Shown here piece by piece: positions 13,594 to 25,518 of a stretch of DNA of 64,000 nucleotides. The stretch comes from Lota lota (taxonomy: Eukaryota; Chordata; Actinopteri; Gadiformes; Lotidae), in the NCBI GenBank assembly GCA_026745465.1, contig JACYXH010000114.1:865907-929906 (forward strand), given 5' to 3'. Below the pieces are notes generated by a model, which did not search any database, was not told where the DNA came from, and saw only the letters and a program-made list of their open reading frames with translations. Every line of letters begins with the position of its first letter. Position 1 is the stretch's first letter. The translations under genes and the position numbers were made by a program.

Positions 13594-15558
13594 CGTAGTG
13601 TAAATGCAGTCAGATTCTCTTAGCACCATGGTTGTCTTATTCCTTATGAAACCTTGAAAAGTACTAATGAATTCTCCTTCACATCTTTCCTTGACCTCAT
13701 GACGTTTTCCATCGAGGTCGAGGAAAAGAGGTTAGGAAAGGACACATGACGTGTATTTTTTTTTTTTTACTATTCCACTGCACCCCTGGTCTATTCTGGG
13801 AACTCGTCACAGGTGTTTTCTGTTCCCCGGTACTGCTGTATTGCTCTCAATATAATAGGCCTTCACTTGAGGGAACTTATCAAATGGTTGGAGTCCTGAA
13901 ATCACCAAAGGTCATTGCTTGAAGAAGTAATACTGCCTAAAACTCTGACATTGTTATAAACCATCTATTGGTGATGTACAACGCACCCCAGGTCCTATTC
14001 AACCATTTTGTGTAGTATTTCACTTTTCCACGGCAAAACTCAATTTCTGTAGACGCTACTACATCACACGGAAGCAGTATTCACAATGGGGTTAAATAGG
14101 AGAGTATGTTCTCAAATCGCTGTAACATCAACAATAACTATCAGAAATTAGTTTCATTCCCATATGACAACAGGGTTAGAGGGTTAGGGGGCTCTGGTTG
14201 TCTCATAATCACTGCGTAAATCCAGAATGCACTTAAACTCTGCAGGCATCTGTACAACAGCTCTTTGAAGAGGACACAGCCTGGTGGTCACTGTTAACCC
14301 GGCCGATTTGGTATGTTCTGGTAGAGGGTAGCCCAGATATGGCCAATGCATCTAGGTTTCGACATGCGGTGTCCCCGACCAGCTTTCTTTTAGCATAAAC
14401 TGGCTAGCCTCAACATTAGCTGCATGCCGAAATGTTCACTAAAGCATTTTCTGTGAATGGTTTATTGTTTGGTTTGGGACTCTGACTTTTATAATATAAA
14501 TATGTCATATTTATATTATATGTATATTTATAAATATACAATTTACAGAATGTTGCCTCCTGATGTTGAGAGGGGATAGCGAAAGTAATTCTGGGTAACG
14601 TAGGAAAATAGCACACTGGAGCAGATTGCGGGAAGCCTGACACGACAGCCAGTGACAAATTGCAAATAACAATAAACACAATATTACACATTTTGGAAAA
14701 ATATGACATGAAGTGCATTGTACCCATTGACGTTTTATAATGTCAAAGAGTTGTATGGCTGTATTACTACTTTAATGCTTCCTTAGGTGACAACTAACTT
14801 TTTTAATCCATCTCTCACACTTTACATCTGTCTTCTAACCGATATAAAAAACATCACATCATGACTTAAGTATCTAATTTAAACCGGTTTGTCTTTTTTT
14901 CTGCATTTATCTATAGTTAACTTTTGAAATATTTGCTCTGACTGACATCTCACTGCCGAAATGTCCAAATACCAATGCAGTGATATTGTTACAATAGAAC
15001 ATTGTCAATTGTTGGACACCTCCAAAATCTAATAAAATGATTTAATAAAAAAACAGGATACTATTTATGAATTGAAACGGGTACAATTTTCCCCGAACAC
15101 AATAGAAGTTCGAACAATGTGTGTTATCAGAATACTGAACTTGGGAACATAGGGCCCTGGGAACATAGGACATTGGGAACTTAAGACCCTGGGAACACTG
15201 CCGCACAACCGAGTATGGAACAATGAGACGGCGTGATGTTATCCACCTAACATTCAGTGTAAGGTGACGAGATTTTTAGATTTTAGATTTGCTTTAGATT
15301 TGATCAAAAGCAAATGGTAGATTGGGCACAATGGTACTATGTGTTCTAAAGCTTTGGTTTACCAACCAAAAACAAGCCAAAGTAGGCTGCTCGAATCATT
15401 CCATTTTGTATTGATAGCCTATTGTTTATTATGGTCACGCCTGCTTTATGGGTATTATGTCGACCGAAAGACCCCTGCATAGCGGGGTCGCATAACAGCC
15501 TATCAGATAGACACGAGATTAATTCGAAATGAATATTCATCAGCAAGTGAAATCCTTT

Positions 15559-15580
15559 GGGGGGGGGGGGGGGGGGGGGG
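15559..15580. repeat. Poly-G tract (22 G)
   Basis: Twenty-two consecutive G residues on the plus strand, about 480 bp upstream of the pdlim4 exon 1 donor in plus coordinates and therefore inside intron 1 just downstream of exon 1. It could form a G-quadruplex. Confidence 0.95.
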
Positions 15581-16062
15581 ATCCTTTCCAAAAGGAGTTC
15601 AGGGAGCAATTGCGTTGTGGTAGACCTCATGACCCTCGAGATCTCCGCCTACAAGGCGTTTTTAGGTATATGTCAATCAAGCATGCAACTGACACTCCCA
15701 CACATTCCTGGTCACAGTCGACGGATTTTTGACCAAACACTAATATTGATGAGTGTATTTCTACTCAAATAGTCAAAACGTTATTCGTGCTTAATGAGAC
15801 ACTAAACTTCAAATCATGAGCATTTTGCTATTTTTTTTTAACAAGTTGGCACTAGCAGAGGCTTCTTTAACTTAATATCACGTAGACCGACCAAACAAAG
15901 TAGGGTTAACTACAGCTTATAGTTTATTTTCTTCTAGGCCTACTTTTGGAAATGGGAAGTTTGTAAGTATAACATTCTAACCGCATGACACATTTGGCAG
16001 TGTGACTTTTAGGCATGGCAAAATAAAACGCCGGAAAATATCACTTTTGTTTTTGTACTTAC

Positions 16063-16155
16063 CCTAGAAATAGTTAACGGTGTGCTGAAATCCCGTCCTC
16101 CCACAAGGCGAAATCCCCAAGGTGAGGGTCCCGTCAGTGTCACAGTTTGGGGCAT
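16063..16155 (-). CDS. pdlim4: PDZ and LIM domain protein 4, exon 1 (start of PDZ domain)
   Basis: ATG at 16155 begins 31 codons ([20 protein letters not shown], then [11 protein letters not shown]) ending at a GTAAGTAC donor. This is the [12 protein letters not shown] carboxylate-binding opening of PDLIM-family PDZ domains and is closer to PDLIM4 (RDFS.PLTIS) than to PDLIM1 or PDLIM3 as I remember them. An upstream in-frame extension to 16281 has no family similarity and is probably 5' UTR. Joined to exon 2 in phase 0 it gives about 81 residues, a full PDZ domain. The promoter should lie just to the right of 16155; moderately CpG-containing DNA extends to about 16480, but I can point to no specific element. 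Confidence 0.9.
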
Positions 16156-16159
16156 ATTC

Positions 16160-17517
16160 GATTCGAAGTGTAGTTTGTAAAGGCACACACGTCCTCGGCA
16201 GCAAGGTCCGAATATGAAGAAAAAAAATACGTTTGGTTTTGTGAAACAACCTTGTCGTCTTTCCCAGCTTCTAGGCAACACTATTTAAATAGCAAAAAGT
16301 TAAAATAATGAACCGCCTCTTACGTGAGATGAGGGGTTGTGTGTGCAAAGCCGACAACCCTGCCTGTCTTGCTCACTCTCAGCGAGTGTGGGAGGGACCC
16401 GGGGAGCTCGTTAGACGCTCTGTGTAAGTGTAATGGTCCCTCACTGAACATAACGGGAAAGGCTCAATGGCACTTTCTCCGAAATCACCTTATTAACATG
16501 CACGCCACACACTCAGTAGGCCTACAATGCAACACACGAGGTTTTGTTTGGGCTAGTAGACTCGTTGACCTATTCAGCTTATATAGTTGTAACTCTCTGT
16601 CGGTGCGTGGACATTAGTTGAGTTAACACAGCCACAAGGGCAGTTATTGCAGAAATATACTCAATAACAACTATTAAACGAGAACAAGAGTACGCACTAG
16701 CTGAGTTTCGGCGGAAAATATTTTTATTTTTATTTTCGCGGTTCTGAACAGCACACTATGATGGCGTCACGTGTTACGCTGATTGGCTAAAGGAGTTTGT
16801 CTGTCAAAGTAAGTCCTCCCGCCCACTGAGATCCATGTGGGCGTCCAGAGGTCCAGACTGATCCGTGTAGCGAAACAGAATGTGAGGTCACTTGATCAGG
16901 ATGGTCTCCAGGCTTAATTGGTGGGGCATCTGTTGTGAACTGCCACTGAAATATCACTGTTGAAGCAGACACTAGAGATGCATCACTGAAAGAAAAAGAA
17001 AAGTATGAGTATTGGATCTGTCACGTCATGTGACGTTTAATTGTTTAATTTATTTGACTGTATCAAGTGTTAAAACATACAGCTTGGTGTATGAAATTAT
17101 CTGTATTGACAAAACAATTTATGTCATATATGACAAGGTCCATGTCCAATTATGATTTGATGAAACTACTAAAACTTGAAATCCACGTAATGCAAATGTT
17201 CATTTTATTTTCAAAAGAACACAGACAAAAGAATACATTTAATTCAGTTAGTAATGTCAAGAAAATATTTTTACATATATGAAGAGTCACTCCTAACGCC
17301 ATCAAAGGAACACATAAAAGGACTGCTCTGAGTGAGATAAGACAAGATGAACTGTAAGTAGTTAGAGACATATGGGCAGACATCTCAGATATGTCTTCAG
17401 ATCCCACTACAAATCTATGCGTGGGCCCAAACCATATAACGTTTATTGAAGTTTAGGACCGTCTCTGCACACATAAGTTGTGGTGGGTTTTAGTCTGCTT
17501 AACTGTTTATCTCCCTA
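16160..17517. other. Upstream flank of pdlim4, no gene seen
   Basis: Contains the presumed pdlim4 promoter side and AT-rich DNA after 16970. The short open frames here show no recognised domain or splice pattern. Confidence 0.4.
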
Positions 17518-17770
17518 GGGTCGGCTTAGTTCAGGAGGTAGAGTTGGTTGACTTGTAACCGGAAGGTTGCTAGTTTGATCCCTGGCTCCTCCTAGCTGAG
17601 TGTTGAGGTGTCCCTGAGCAAGACACCTAACCCTAACTGATCCCTGGCTATAGCGCCTATAAATGCCGCACATGTGGGGAGCCAGGTGAGTGGGTGGAGA
17701 TGTGGTAATCATGGTCATGGTCACCATTGTCACTCTACATGTCGTAGCACATGGTGGGAACATGGTGGGA
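17518..17770 (+). mobile_element. tRNA-derived SINE
   Basis: Begins with a tRNA-like head. An A-box-like segment GGCTTAGTTCAGGAGGTAGA is followed about 35 bp later by a B-box-like GGTTGCTAGTTTGATCCC. Then comes the body word TGTCCCTGAGCAAGACACCT, widespread in fish SINEs (V-SINE or HAmo-type by memory). The 3' boundary is uncertain; GGTGGGAACA repeats near 17755-17773. Confidence 0.75.
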
Positions 17771-18156
17771 ACAGCCTATTTACGTTTCTCACACACAGTC
17801 CTCTTATTGTATCCATAGTGGTATACTACATCCAAAGACCTTAAATTATCACTATCAGTTATAAGCATTAATCATTGATCTCAATCATGATCATTGATCA
17901 TTGTATCGCAACAGTTCTGTTTTGGATAGCAACTTTCTCCGGGAAAGTGAAAGCATATTTTTTGTTATTGAACAGGGAAACAACACGGACGTTTCCAAAA
18001 CATGGATTTGTTAAAGAATGCACATCCACGAAAAATAATCCCACTCATCCACCATTAACAACACTATTTTACACTTGAAATAAAGAGTAAAACTCCAGTA
18101 TAACTCACTCCTCTAACTACATAGGATATTTGGGTGAGAAGACGGAACATACAGTA

Positions 18157-18210
18157 TAAGCTCGTCTTCACCAGGCTATATAGGTTGAGTAATCCAGCTG
18201 TCTTTTTGAC
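18157..18210 (+). repeat. Dispersed 54-bp repeat, copy 1
   Basis: TAAGCTCGTCTTCACCAGGC and the following GGTTGAGTAATCC-type sequence recur at 38262-38316 in the same orientation with a few mismatches. Identity of the family is unknown. Confidence 0.6.
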
Positions 18211-18870
18211 CGTTGCAGCTGATCTTAATAGTTTTGATACAACAGTTCCGTCTTTCCGTGTTTTTAGGTGCCCTATAATGTCGGTGACCCTTATCTTAAC
18301 ATCGCAGAGAATCCTCAGCTAAAGTAAACCTATAGATGTTCCTCATTTACAGGCATCTCCCAGCAGGACCCTAATTAGCACTGAGGGTTAGGTTAGGGTT
18401 AGTGTTAGCACTTGTAGCAGTAGTGACTACAGCAGTAGCGGTGTCCACATTACTACATCACCGGTTCAGGCACCTTTGTGGAACACTTTGGTGAGAACAC
18501 AGAGTGACATATGGGAGAAGAGGCGCCCCTGGCACCGCTAGCTCTGTTAAAAGCCGTGTTTTCTCACCTTACAGTACAAACATGCATGTTAGAGTGCCCT
18601 CACAGTCATGCACAATTCTTACATTAATAGGTGGTGTAAAATGCCTGTCCACACACAAGCTTGCCGTCTGGAGGTCAAGTGCACATCTACATACACACAC
18701 AGATAATAAACACATGCAAACACACAACCACACACACAAGGAGTCTGTGTTTATAGAGATAAGTGGCAGGCAGCCAATCAAAATTAACAAGGTTTGGCTC
18801 TCTGTAAATATATTGCCTTTAAAGACCATCCATGAGGTAATTGGCTATGATAAAAAGCCTTTTGTGTGTG

Positions 18871-19375
18871 TGTAACGTGGCCCTCTGCCACCACCTAGTG
18901 GCGCCGGCTACCACTTCACCACATGCCTTTGTTTACCTCCCCGTCACTAATTAACCACGTGCACTCCGGTCTACACTCCTGCCAACAATTATCAATCACC
19001 CCCCACAGTACTAACTAACGAACTATTCTGTTCGTTAGTTTGTGTAACCTCTCATGGTAACTACTTCCCCGCCTTCTAGACTTCGTTTGTTCCTGTTTAC
19101 GGGTCCCACTCCCTTTCTTGTTCCTATTACGGGTTCCGCTCCTGTTCCTGCTCCCGTTCCTGTTTCCAGTGTGATTCGTTCCCATTCCTGTTGCCTAGTC
19201 CTTGCCTGCCTGCTTGCTGCCTGCCTGCCTACGTCCCTCTGCCTACCTGACTCCCTGCCTGCTTGACTACCCGCCTGCCTTGCCCTTGCCTGGGTGTCCA
19301 AATAAATCCCCTTTCAACCCGCTCCCTTCTCGTCTCCGTGTCTTGCGTTTGGGTCCTAGTTCCGTAACCCTAACA
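18871..19375 (+). mobile_element. Solo LTR (Ty3/Gypsy, sushi-like)
   Basis: Starts TGTAACGTGG and ends CCGTAACCCTAACA, flanked on both sides by GTGTG (18866-18870 and 19376-19380). An AATAAA at 19301 and the late word GCGTTTGGGTCC match the layout of the other sushi-type LTRs here. A 505-bp LTR with 5-bp duplications and no internal region indicates LTR-LTR recombination. The right duplication merges into a short GT repeat (to 19401), so it is weaker evidence than for the other elements. Confidence 0.8.
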
Positions 19376-19401
19376 GTGTGTGTGTGTGTGTGTGTGTGTG
19401 T

Positions 19402-20239
19402 GTTAATTTCATCTTCTTTCTTCTTCTATACATTTATTAAGTCCCTACCGCTGCAAAATGTCCTATACTTGGCATGGAATGTCAAATATAAAAAATAAAA
19501 ATAGAAAACAAAGGAGCCTATAAAAAGATACTTAACTGTTAGATACACAAATGTGCACAAACACACACGCAGGAAATAGCCTTGGGTCTGGCTATTATTT
19601 TTTTGTCTTTCCCTTTGCAGAGGGCTTTTTACCTTCTGCCCTGTGGTCCAGAGTAATCAACCTGAGCACATCTGTCGCAGTGTACCAAGCCTAAGCCCTC
19701 TTCCAGTGATCTCAACCACTATAAAACCATCAGCCCCACACTAAGCCACATAGGTCAACTGTGTTCCTAATTGCGTAAACTAATTTAATTATCATTATAG
19801 AATTTCATAATATTAGCGTTCAGTATGTGATTTTGATTATCATAATGATGAATCCCACAGATTATTTAAGTTATCATAGCCTAAAACAGTTTTCTTTTAC
19901 AAAGATTTATTCAAATTTGTGGAATATTGTCCATCTGCGATTGCATTTGTGATGTGTTGTGTTTTTGAGTTCTCCCCCTGCGTTAAAGTACAATTGCTGA
20001 AGTTCTACCATTTGAATGAAATTCCATAATGAGTCTAAGGAGTTATTCAATTTATTAAGATTCCCCCTTCTAAGTTTCCAAAAATATTTTCCTGCATCCG
20101 TTGTTTGGAATCAAACTAGGTACAGTGGGTTTCTCTGGTTTTCAAAGAATTACTGCCACATTGTGGTCTGTATTAGTCACTGTTCACAAATGCTCATTCC
20201 TCATAATAATAAACAATTAAAATGATTCCACATTTATAA
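19402..20239. other. AT-rich stretch without recognised genes
   Basis: Only short unsupported open frames; it borders the target site of element A. Confidence 0.5.
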
Positions 20240-20244
20240 GATGT

Positions 20245-20562
20245 TGTTACATTGTCTGTTACGCTGACAGGACGAGAACCCAAATGCGGACACTACGAGG
20301 CGGAGATGTGATAGATTCCAAAAAGATTTATTTGACAAAAGAACAGGTTAGGGGTAGACAGGGAGAGAATAACGATATCTGTTTACTGGAACGAAGTAAC
20401 TAACACGAGGTGGCTAAACAACGATCTGGCACCGGCTGCTAGGAAGACTGGTGATTAAGTAGAGTGCGGTGATTGTTTAATTGAAGGCTGGTGTGGAAAG
20501 CAGAGTGCACAAGGTGGAATAGCAGCCGGCGCCCCTAGGTAGTGGAAGAGGGTGTCATGACA
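20245..20562 (-). repeat. Element A 3' LTR
   Basis: 318 bp, nearly identical to 24864-25181. The pol frame runs into it and stops at about 20535. Confidence 0.92.
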
Positions 20563-23500
20563 GTACCCCCCGCTCTACGGACGCCTCCAGGCGGACGCAC
20601 AGGATGGTCAGGGTGCAGACGGTGGAAGTCCTTAATGAGAGTAGGGTCAAGGATGTGACTCCGCGGAACCCACGAGCGTTCCTCTGGTCCGTACCCCTCC
20701 CAGTCCACAAGGTACTGGTGGCCCCGGCCGCGACGACGCACGTCTAAGAGACGACGAACTGTCCAGGATGGGTGGTCGTCGATCATCCGGGGGGGTGGCA
20801 GCGCTGGGGTGGGGGGCGACAGTGGGCTGGAGGAGACGGGCTTAAGCTGGGAGACGTGGAAGGTGGGGTGAACACGGAGAGACGAGGGGAGTTTGAGACG
20901 GACGGCACAGGGATTAACAATGGACTCGACAGGAAACGGGCCGATGAAGCGGGGGGAGAGCTTCTGGTTGAACCCCTTCAGGGGGAGGTCCTTGGATCGA
21001 AGCCAAACTTTCTGTCCCGGGATGTACTGGGGGGCTGGAAGGCGATGCTTGTTTGCTTACCGCTGGGAGCGAGACGATGCCTGGAGAAGCGCAGCCTGAG
21101 CGCGTTTCCATGTGCGCTGACATCGTTGCAGGTGGGCCTGGACCGAGGGAACAGAGATCTCTGCCTCCAGGGAGGGAAATAGGGGTGGCTGGTACCCCAG
21201 AGAGCACATAAAGGGGGAGAGACCTGTGGAGGCGTTCACAAGGGTGTTGTGTGCGTACTCCACCCAAGCGAGTTGAGAGCTCCAAGTCGCGGAGTTGGTC
21301 TCTGTGATGCAGCGAAGGGTGGCCTCCATCTCCTGGTTAACCCTCTCCGACTGGCCGTTGGACTGGGGATGGTATCCCGAGGAAAGACTGACCGAGATCC
21401 CCAAGGCTGTACAGAAGGCGCGCCAGACTTGGGAGGTGAACTGAGGACCTCGGTCCGAAACTACGTCCACCGGGATACCATGCTGACGGAAGACGTGGGA
21501 AACAAGGAGATCCGCGGTCTCCCTGGCAGAGGGAAGTTTTGGGAGGGCTAGAAAATGGGCGGACTTGGAAAAGCGGTCGATCACCGTGAGAATAGTGGTG
21601 TTCCCTTCCGAAGGGGGGAGACCGGTGACGAAGTCCAGAGCAATGTGGGACCAAGGACGACTGGGAATGGGGAGGGGACGAAGTAAGCCGGAGCGGGGTT
21701 GGGTGGAGGTCTTGTTGCGAGCCAAGGTGGAACAAGCCGCGATGAATGAACGGACATCCACGTTCATGGTTGGCCACCAGAACCGACGGCGAACGAAGTC
21801 CAGGGTACGGGTCACACCTGGATGGCAGGATAGTTTGGAGGCGTGGGCCCAAGAAAGGACTCTTGTGCGTTCTGAATCCGGGACGAATAAGCGATTGAGA
21901 GGACCATTACCAGGGTCAGGCTGATCTCTCTGGGCCTGAATTACAGCTGATTCGACCTCTAATGTGAGAGCCGCGACTAGGCAAGTGGGCGGAAGAATGG
22001 GCTCGGGGTCCGGTCTGGAGTCTTCGGGAGAGTGGAGGCGGGAGAGAGCGTCGGGTTTGATATTTCGAGATCCTGGGCGGTAGGTTAAGGTAAACCTGAA
22101 ACGGCCAAAGAATAGGGCCCACCTGGCTTGCCGGGAGTTTAGTCTCTTAGCTGACTGTATGTATTCAAGATTCCGGTGGTCGGTCCAGACAACGAACGGC
22201 AGTTCGGCGCCCTCCAGCCAGTGTCGCCATTCCTCCAGCGCTAATTTTACGGCCAGTAGCTCTCGGTTGCCTACGTCATAATTCCTCTCGGGAGGCGTCA
22301 AGCGGCGAGAGAAAAAGGCGCACGGGTGCATTTTCTGATCTGAGGAGGAGCGCTGGGAGAGAACCGCGCCCACGCCGGTGTCAGAAGCGTCGACCTCCAC
22401 AACGAACTGGTTGGCGGGGTTGGGTTGAATGAGGATCGGAGAAGAGACGAAGCGCTTCTTGAGGGCTGCAAACGCTGTTTCGGCCTCCGGAGTCCACAGG
22501 AAGCGGCTCCTAATTGAGGTCAAGGCCGTGAGGGGTGCTGCGACCTGGCTGTAGCCACGGATGAAACGCCGGTAGAAGTTGGCGAAGCCCAGGAACTGCT
22601 GGAGCTTCTTGCGAGAAGTGGGAGTGGGCCACTCGGTCACCGCTGAAACCTTTGCAGGATCCATCCTCACTTGTCCCTGGCCGATGATGTACCCCAGGAA
22701 TGAAGTGGAAGTGACGTGGAACTCGCACTTCTCAGCCTTCACGAATAGCCGGTTCTCTAGTAGCCGCTGGAGAACCTGCCGGACGTGAACCTTATGCTTC
22801 TCCAGCGACGCGGAGAAAACGAGGATGTCATCTAAGTAGATGAAGACGGAACGATTCAACATGTCACGAAGGACGTCGTTGACAAGAGCTTGGAAGACCC
22901 CGGGGGCGTTGGTGAGACCGAATGGCATTACCAGATACTCAAAATGTCCCAGGGGTGTGTTGAATGCGGTCTTCCACTCATCCCCCTCCCTGATGCGGAC
23001 CAGATGATATGCGTTGTGAAGGTCGAGCTTTGAAAATATCGTGGCGCCGTGGAGGGGAATAAAGGCAGAGCTGATCAAGGGTAGGGGGTACTTGTTCTTA
23101 ACGGTGATGTTGTTCAGGCCTCGGTAATCAATACAGGGGCGGAGAGAGTGGTCCTTCTTGGCGATGAAGAAGAAGCCTGCTCCAACCGGGGAAGACGAGG
23201 GACGGATAATCCCGGCTGCTAGAGACTCCTGGATATATTGTTCCATGGATACACGTTCCGGGCGAGAGAGGTTGAATAAGCGACTGCTAGGCAGGGGGGC
23301 TCCAGGAAGCAGATCAATGGCGCAATCATATGGGCGATGAGGTGGCAGAGACATGGCGTGGGCCTCGCTGAAGACCTCTGCGAGGTCGTGGTACGTCTCT
23401 GGAACCGAGGACAGGTCGGAAGGGGGTGGTGGCGGGGCTCGGGATTCAGAGGAACAGGGGGACTGTGCAGAACGGAGACACTGCGAAAGACAGAATGGAC

Positions 23501-23966
23501 TCCAGGACGTTATGCGGCCCGCTCTCCAGTCGACATGGGGATTGTGAATCTGTAACCAAGGCAAACCCAGAACTACAGGGGTGAAAGGACAGTCTATCAC
23601 ATGAAGGGAGATATACTCACTATGATTACCGGAGATCAACAGGGAGACGGGAGACGTCCGACGCTCCACTCAGGCGAGAGGTTTCCCATTGAGTGCCTGG
23701 GCTTCTAGTGGAGACTCGAGAGGCGAAGTCTCAAGCCCCAGTTGTTTGACCAGCTCACGGTCGATGAAAGACTCGTCTGCCCCCGAGTCCAGGAGGATCG
23801 AGAGCTGTTGGGATTGGTCCTGCCAGGATAAGATGGCGTCTAGTAGAGGTCGGGGAGCCGAGGGGTTGAGCGTTTGACTCACCAAAACCCCTCGAGTTAT
23901 TGGCGAGCCGGACCGTTTCCCGGGCGAATGGGACAGGAGGACCGATAATGGCCCGACTGACCACAA
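20535..23966 (-). pseudogene. Element A pol (protease-RT-RNase H-integrase-chromodomain), two stops
   Basis: One frame throughout, -1 relative to gag. Protease at about 23850-23760 with LLDSGADESFI. After an in-frame TGA at 23670-23672 an 870-codon open stretch (23669-21057) carries RT ([24 protein letters not shown] about residue 278), RNase H ([11 protein letters not shown] about 426), an integrase zinc domain and the integrase core (D679, D739, E775). A TAA at 21057-21059 precedes the C-terminal tail with chromodomain residues [15 protein letters not shown] (about 20650-20710). The second cysteine of the HHCC zinc site is absent (CSTLARNK), another sign of decay. Both stops look like C-to-T changes on the coding strand when compared with element B. 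Confidence 0.9.
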
Positions 23967-24847
23967 TACAAACAGGCCCCAGACCGCATACGACGCTCCC
24001 TCTCGTCAGACGTGAGGTGGGTGCGGCCCAACTGCATAGGTTCAGGTTCAGGAAAACGTGCGGGTTCATTTCCGGTTGAGGTAAATCCAGGGGGAGGTGG
24101 CCGGAAGACAGGAGAATACCGGAGTGTACGTTCGCGTTGTCGTTCACGCAGCCGGTTATCCAAACGAATGGCAAGGGAGATTAGGTGGTCCAAACTCGGG
24201 GAATAATCTCGAAACGCCAACTCGTCCCGGATGGTGTCAGAGAGCGCGCTTGAAAAAACTCCCAGCAGAGCCTCTTCGTTCCACCCACTCTCTGCAGCCA
24301 GGGTGCGGAACTCCACCTTGAACTCAGCGACGCTTCGCGTTCCTTGGCGTATCGATAGTAAACGTTGAGAAGCCTCTCTGCCTCTGATCGGATGATCGAA
24401 GACCTTGCGCATCTCCTCGGTGAATCTCGAGTAAGAGGAACAAATCTCCGACCCTCGCTCCCACAACGCTGTAGCCCAGGCAAGGGCAGCGCCTTTCAGC
24501 GCCTCGATTATATAAGCGATGCGTGACTTCTCGGACGGATAGGTGAGCGGCTGGAGCTCAAACACAAGGGAGCACTGTACCAAAAATGCACCGCAAGATC
24601 CCAGGTCACCCTTGTAGCGTTCAGGAGCGGGGATGGAAGGTTCTCAGGAAGACGTCGGGGAAATCGAAACGGCGGGTTGAGACGCCGGAGTCCCGGTGGA
24701 CGGTAACGAAGCGCGGAGCTCGCTGAGCGTCTGGGTCACCCCTTGGAGAGTTGTAGCGAACTCCTGGAACGCCTGCTCATGTTGACCAAGCCGAACCCCT
24801 TGGTTGGAGATTACTTGCCGTAACGAATCAATGTCCGCTGGGTCCAT
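23897..24847 (-). pseudogene. Element A gag with zinc knuckle, one stop
   Basis: Begins ATG at 24847 (MDPADIDSLRQV), 17 nt after the LTR. An in-frame TGA at 24644-24646 interrupts it; the same frame then continues to 23897 with a gag core ([32 protein letters not shown]) and a CCHC knuckle [14 protein letters not shown] near the end. Gag and pol overlap, with pol in the -1 frame, so pol expression needs frameshifting. Gag forms the virus-like particle in this family. Confidence 0.88.
23915..23921 (-). promoter_or_regulatory. -1 ribosomal frameshift heptamer GGGAAAC
   Basis: On the minus strand the gag codons read CCG GGA AAC, giving an in-frame slippery heptamer G GGA AAC 16 nt before the gag stop. 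The pol frame is open at this point in -1. The same heptamer is known from PEG10, a domesticated sushi-type gag-pol. Whether a downstream pseudoknot is present was not worked out. Confidence 0.75.
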
Positions 24848-24851
24848 ATTG

Positions 24852-24861
24852 GCCAGATCGT
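24852..24861 (-). promoter_or_regulatory. Self-priming primer-binding site of element A
   Basis: Two bases inside the 5' LTR the minus strand reads ACGATCTGGC. It is the exact reverse complement of GCCAGATCGT inside the LTR itself (25040-25049), which sits about 25-30 bp downstream of a TATA-like TACTTAATC (25072-25080). This is the Tf1/sushi arrangement in which the 5' end of the transcript primes reverse transcription; no tRNA-type TGG site is seen. Confidence 0.75.
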
Positions 24862-24863
24862 AC

Positions 24864-25181
24864 TGTTACGTTGTCTGTTACGCTGACAGGACGAGAACCC
24901 AAATGCGGACACTACGAGGCGGAGATGTGATAGATTCCAAAAAGATTTATTTTACAAAAGAACAGGTTAGGGGTAGACAGGGAGAGAATAACGATATCTG
25001 TTTACTGGAACGAAGTAACTAACACGAGGTGGCTAAACAACGATCTGGCACCGGCTGCTAGGAAGACTGGTGATTAAGTAGAGTGCGGTGATTGTTTAAT
25101 TGAAGGCTGGTGTGGAAAGCAGAGTGCACAAGGTGGAATAGCAGCCGGCGCCCCTAGGTAGTGGAAGAGGGTGTCATGACA
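24864..25181 (-). repeat. Element A 5' LTR
   Basis: 318 bp; contains the promoter side (TATA-like sequence near 25076, predicted start near 25049) and, in minus sense, AATAAA near 24946. Confidence 0.92.
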
Positions 25182-25369
25182 GATGTCCCATTTAGTTAAC
25201 TTAATGAATTACTGTATCAATGAACTAAAGATACAATAAGTGCTGGTTATTGATTTAGTAATGACTTTACTTTAATAATAACTGCATTCAACCACACTCT
25301 GACCAGGGTTACCATACCTAAAATAAATTTAAAAAAAAACCAACCCCATAGTCCCTACATCCCCCCAGG

Positions 25370-25518
25370 GTGACACCCCAACCCACCCTCCCCCTCCATC
25401 CTGGAGACTCGGAGGCCTGGGCTGCTGCCTTGACTGGCGGAGGTGTCGGCGGACTTGGTTGACACCCCAACCCACCCTCCCCCTCCATCCTGGAGACTCG
25501 GAGGCCTGGGCTGCTGCC
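25370..25518. repeat. 90-bp-spaced direct duplication in LTR-element internal region
   Basis: A block starting GACACCCCAACCCACCCTCC occurs at about 25370-25428 and again at about 25460-25518, with period 90. Confidence 0.7.

Larger units (their letters stand above)
20240..25186 (-). mobile_element. Chromodomain Ty3/Gypsy retrotransposon 'element A' (sushi/Tf1-like)
   Basis: A minus-strand element with 318-bp LTRs at 20245-20562 and 24864-25181, each TGTTAC...ATGACA, and a perfect 5-bp target duplication GATGT at 20240-20244 and 25182-25186. The LTRs differ at only a couple of positions that I could find, so insertion was recent. Order on the minus strand: LTR, self-priming primer site, gag with zinc knuckle, -1 frameshift site, protease, reverse transcriptase, RNase H, integrase, chromodomain, LTR. 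Three stop codons interrupt the two frames, so this copy is not autonomous. Confidence 0.92.

Noticed and set aside
16339..16617. 92-codon plus-strand frame upstream of pdlim4
   Set aside because: No domain or splice sites; lies in the presumed promoter region of pdlim4.
24840..24866. tRNA-type primer-binding site for element A
   Set aside because: No TGG-starting match to a tRNA 3' end next to the LTR; the self-priming complement fits instead.
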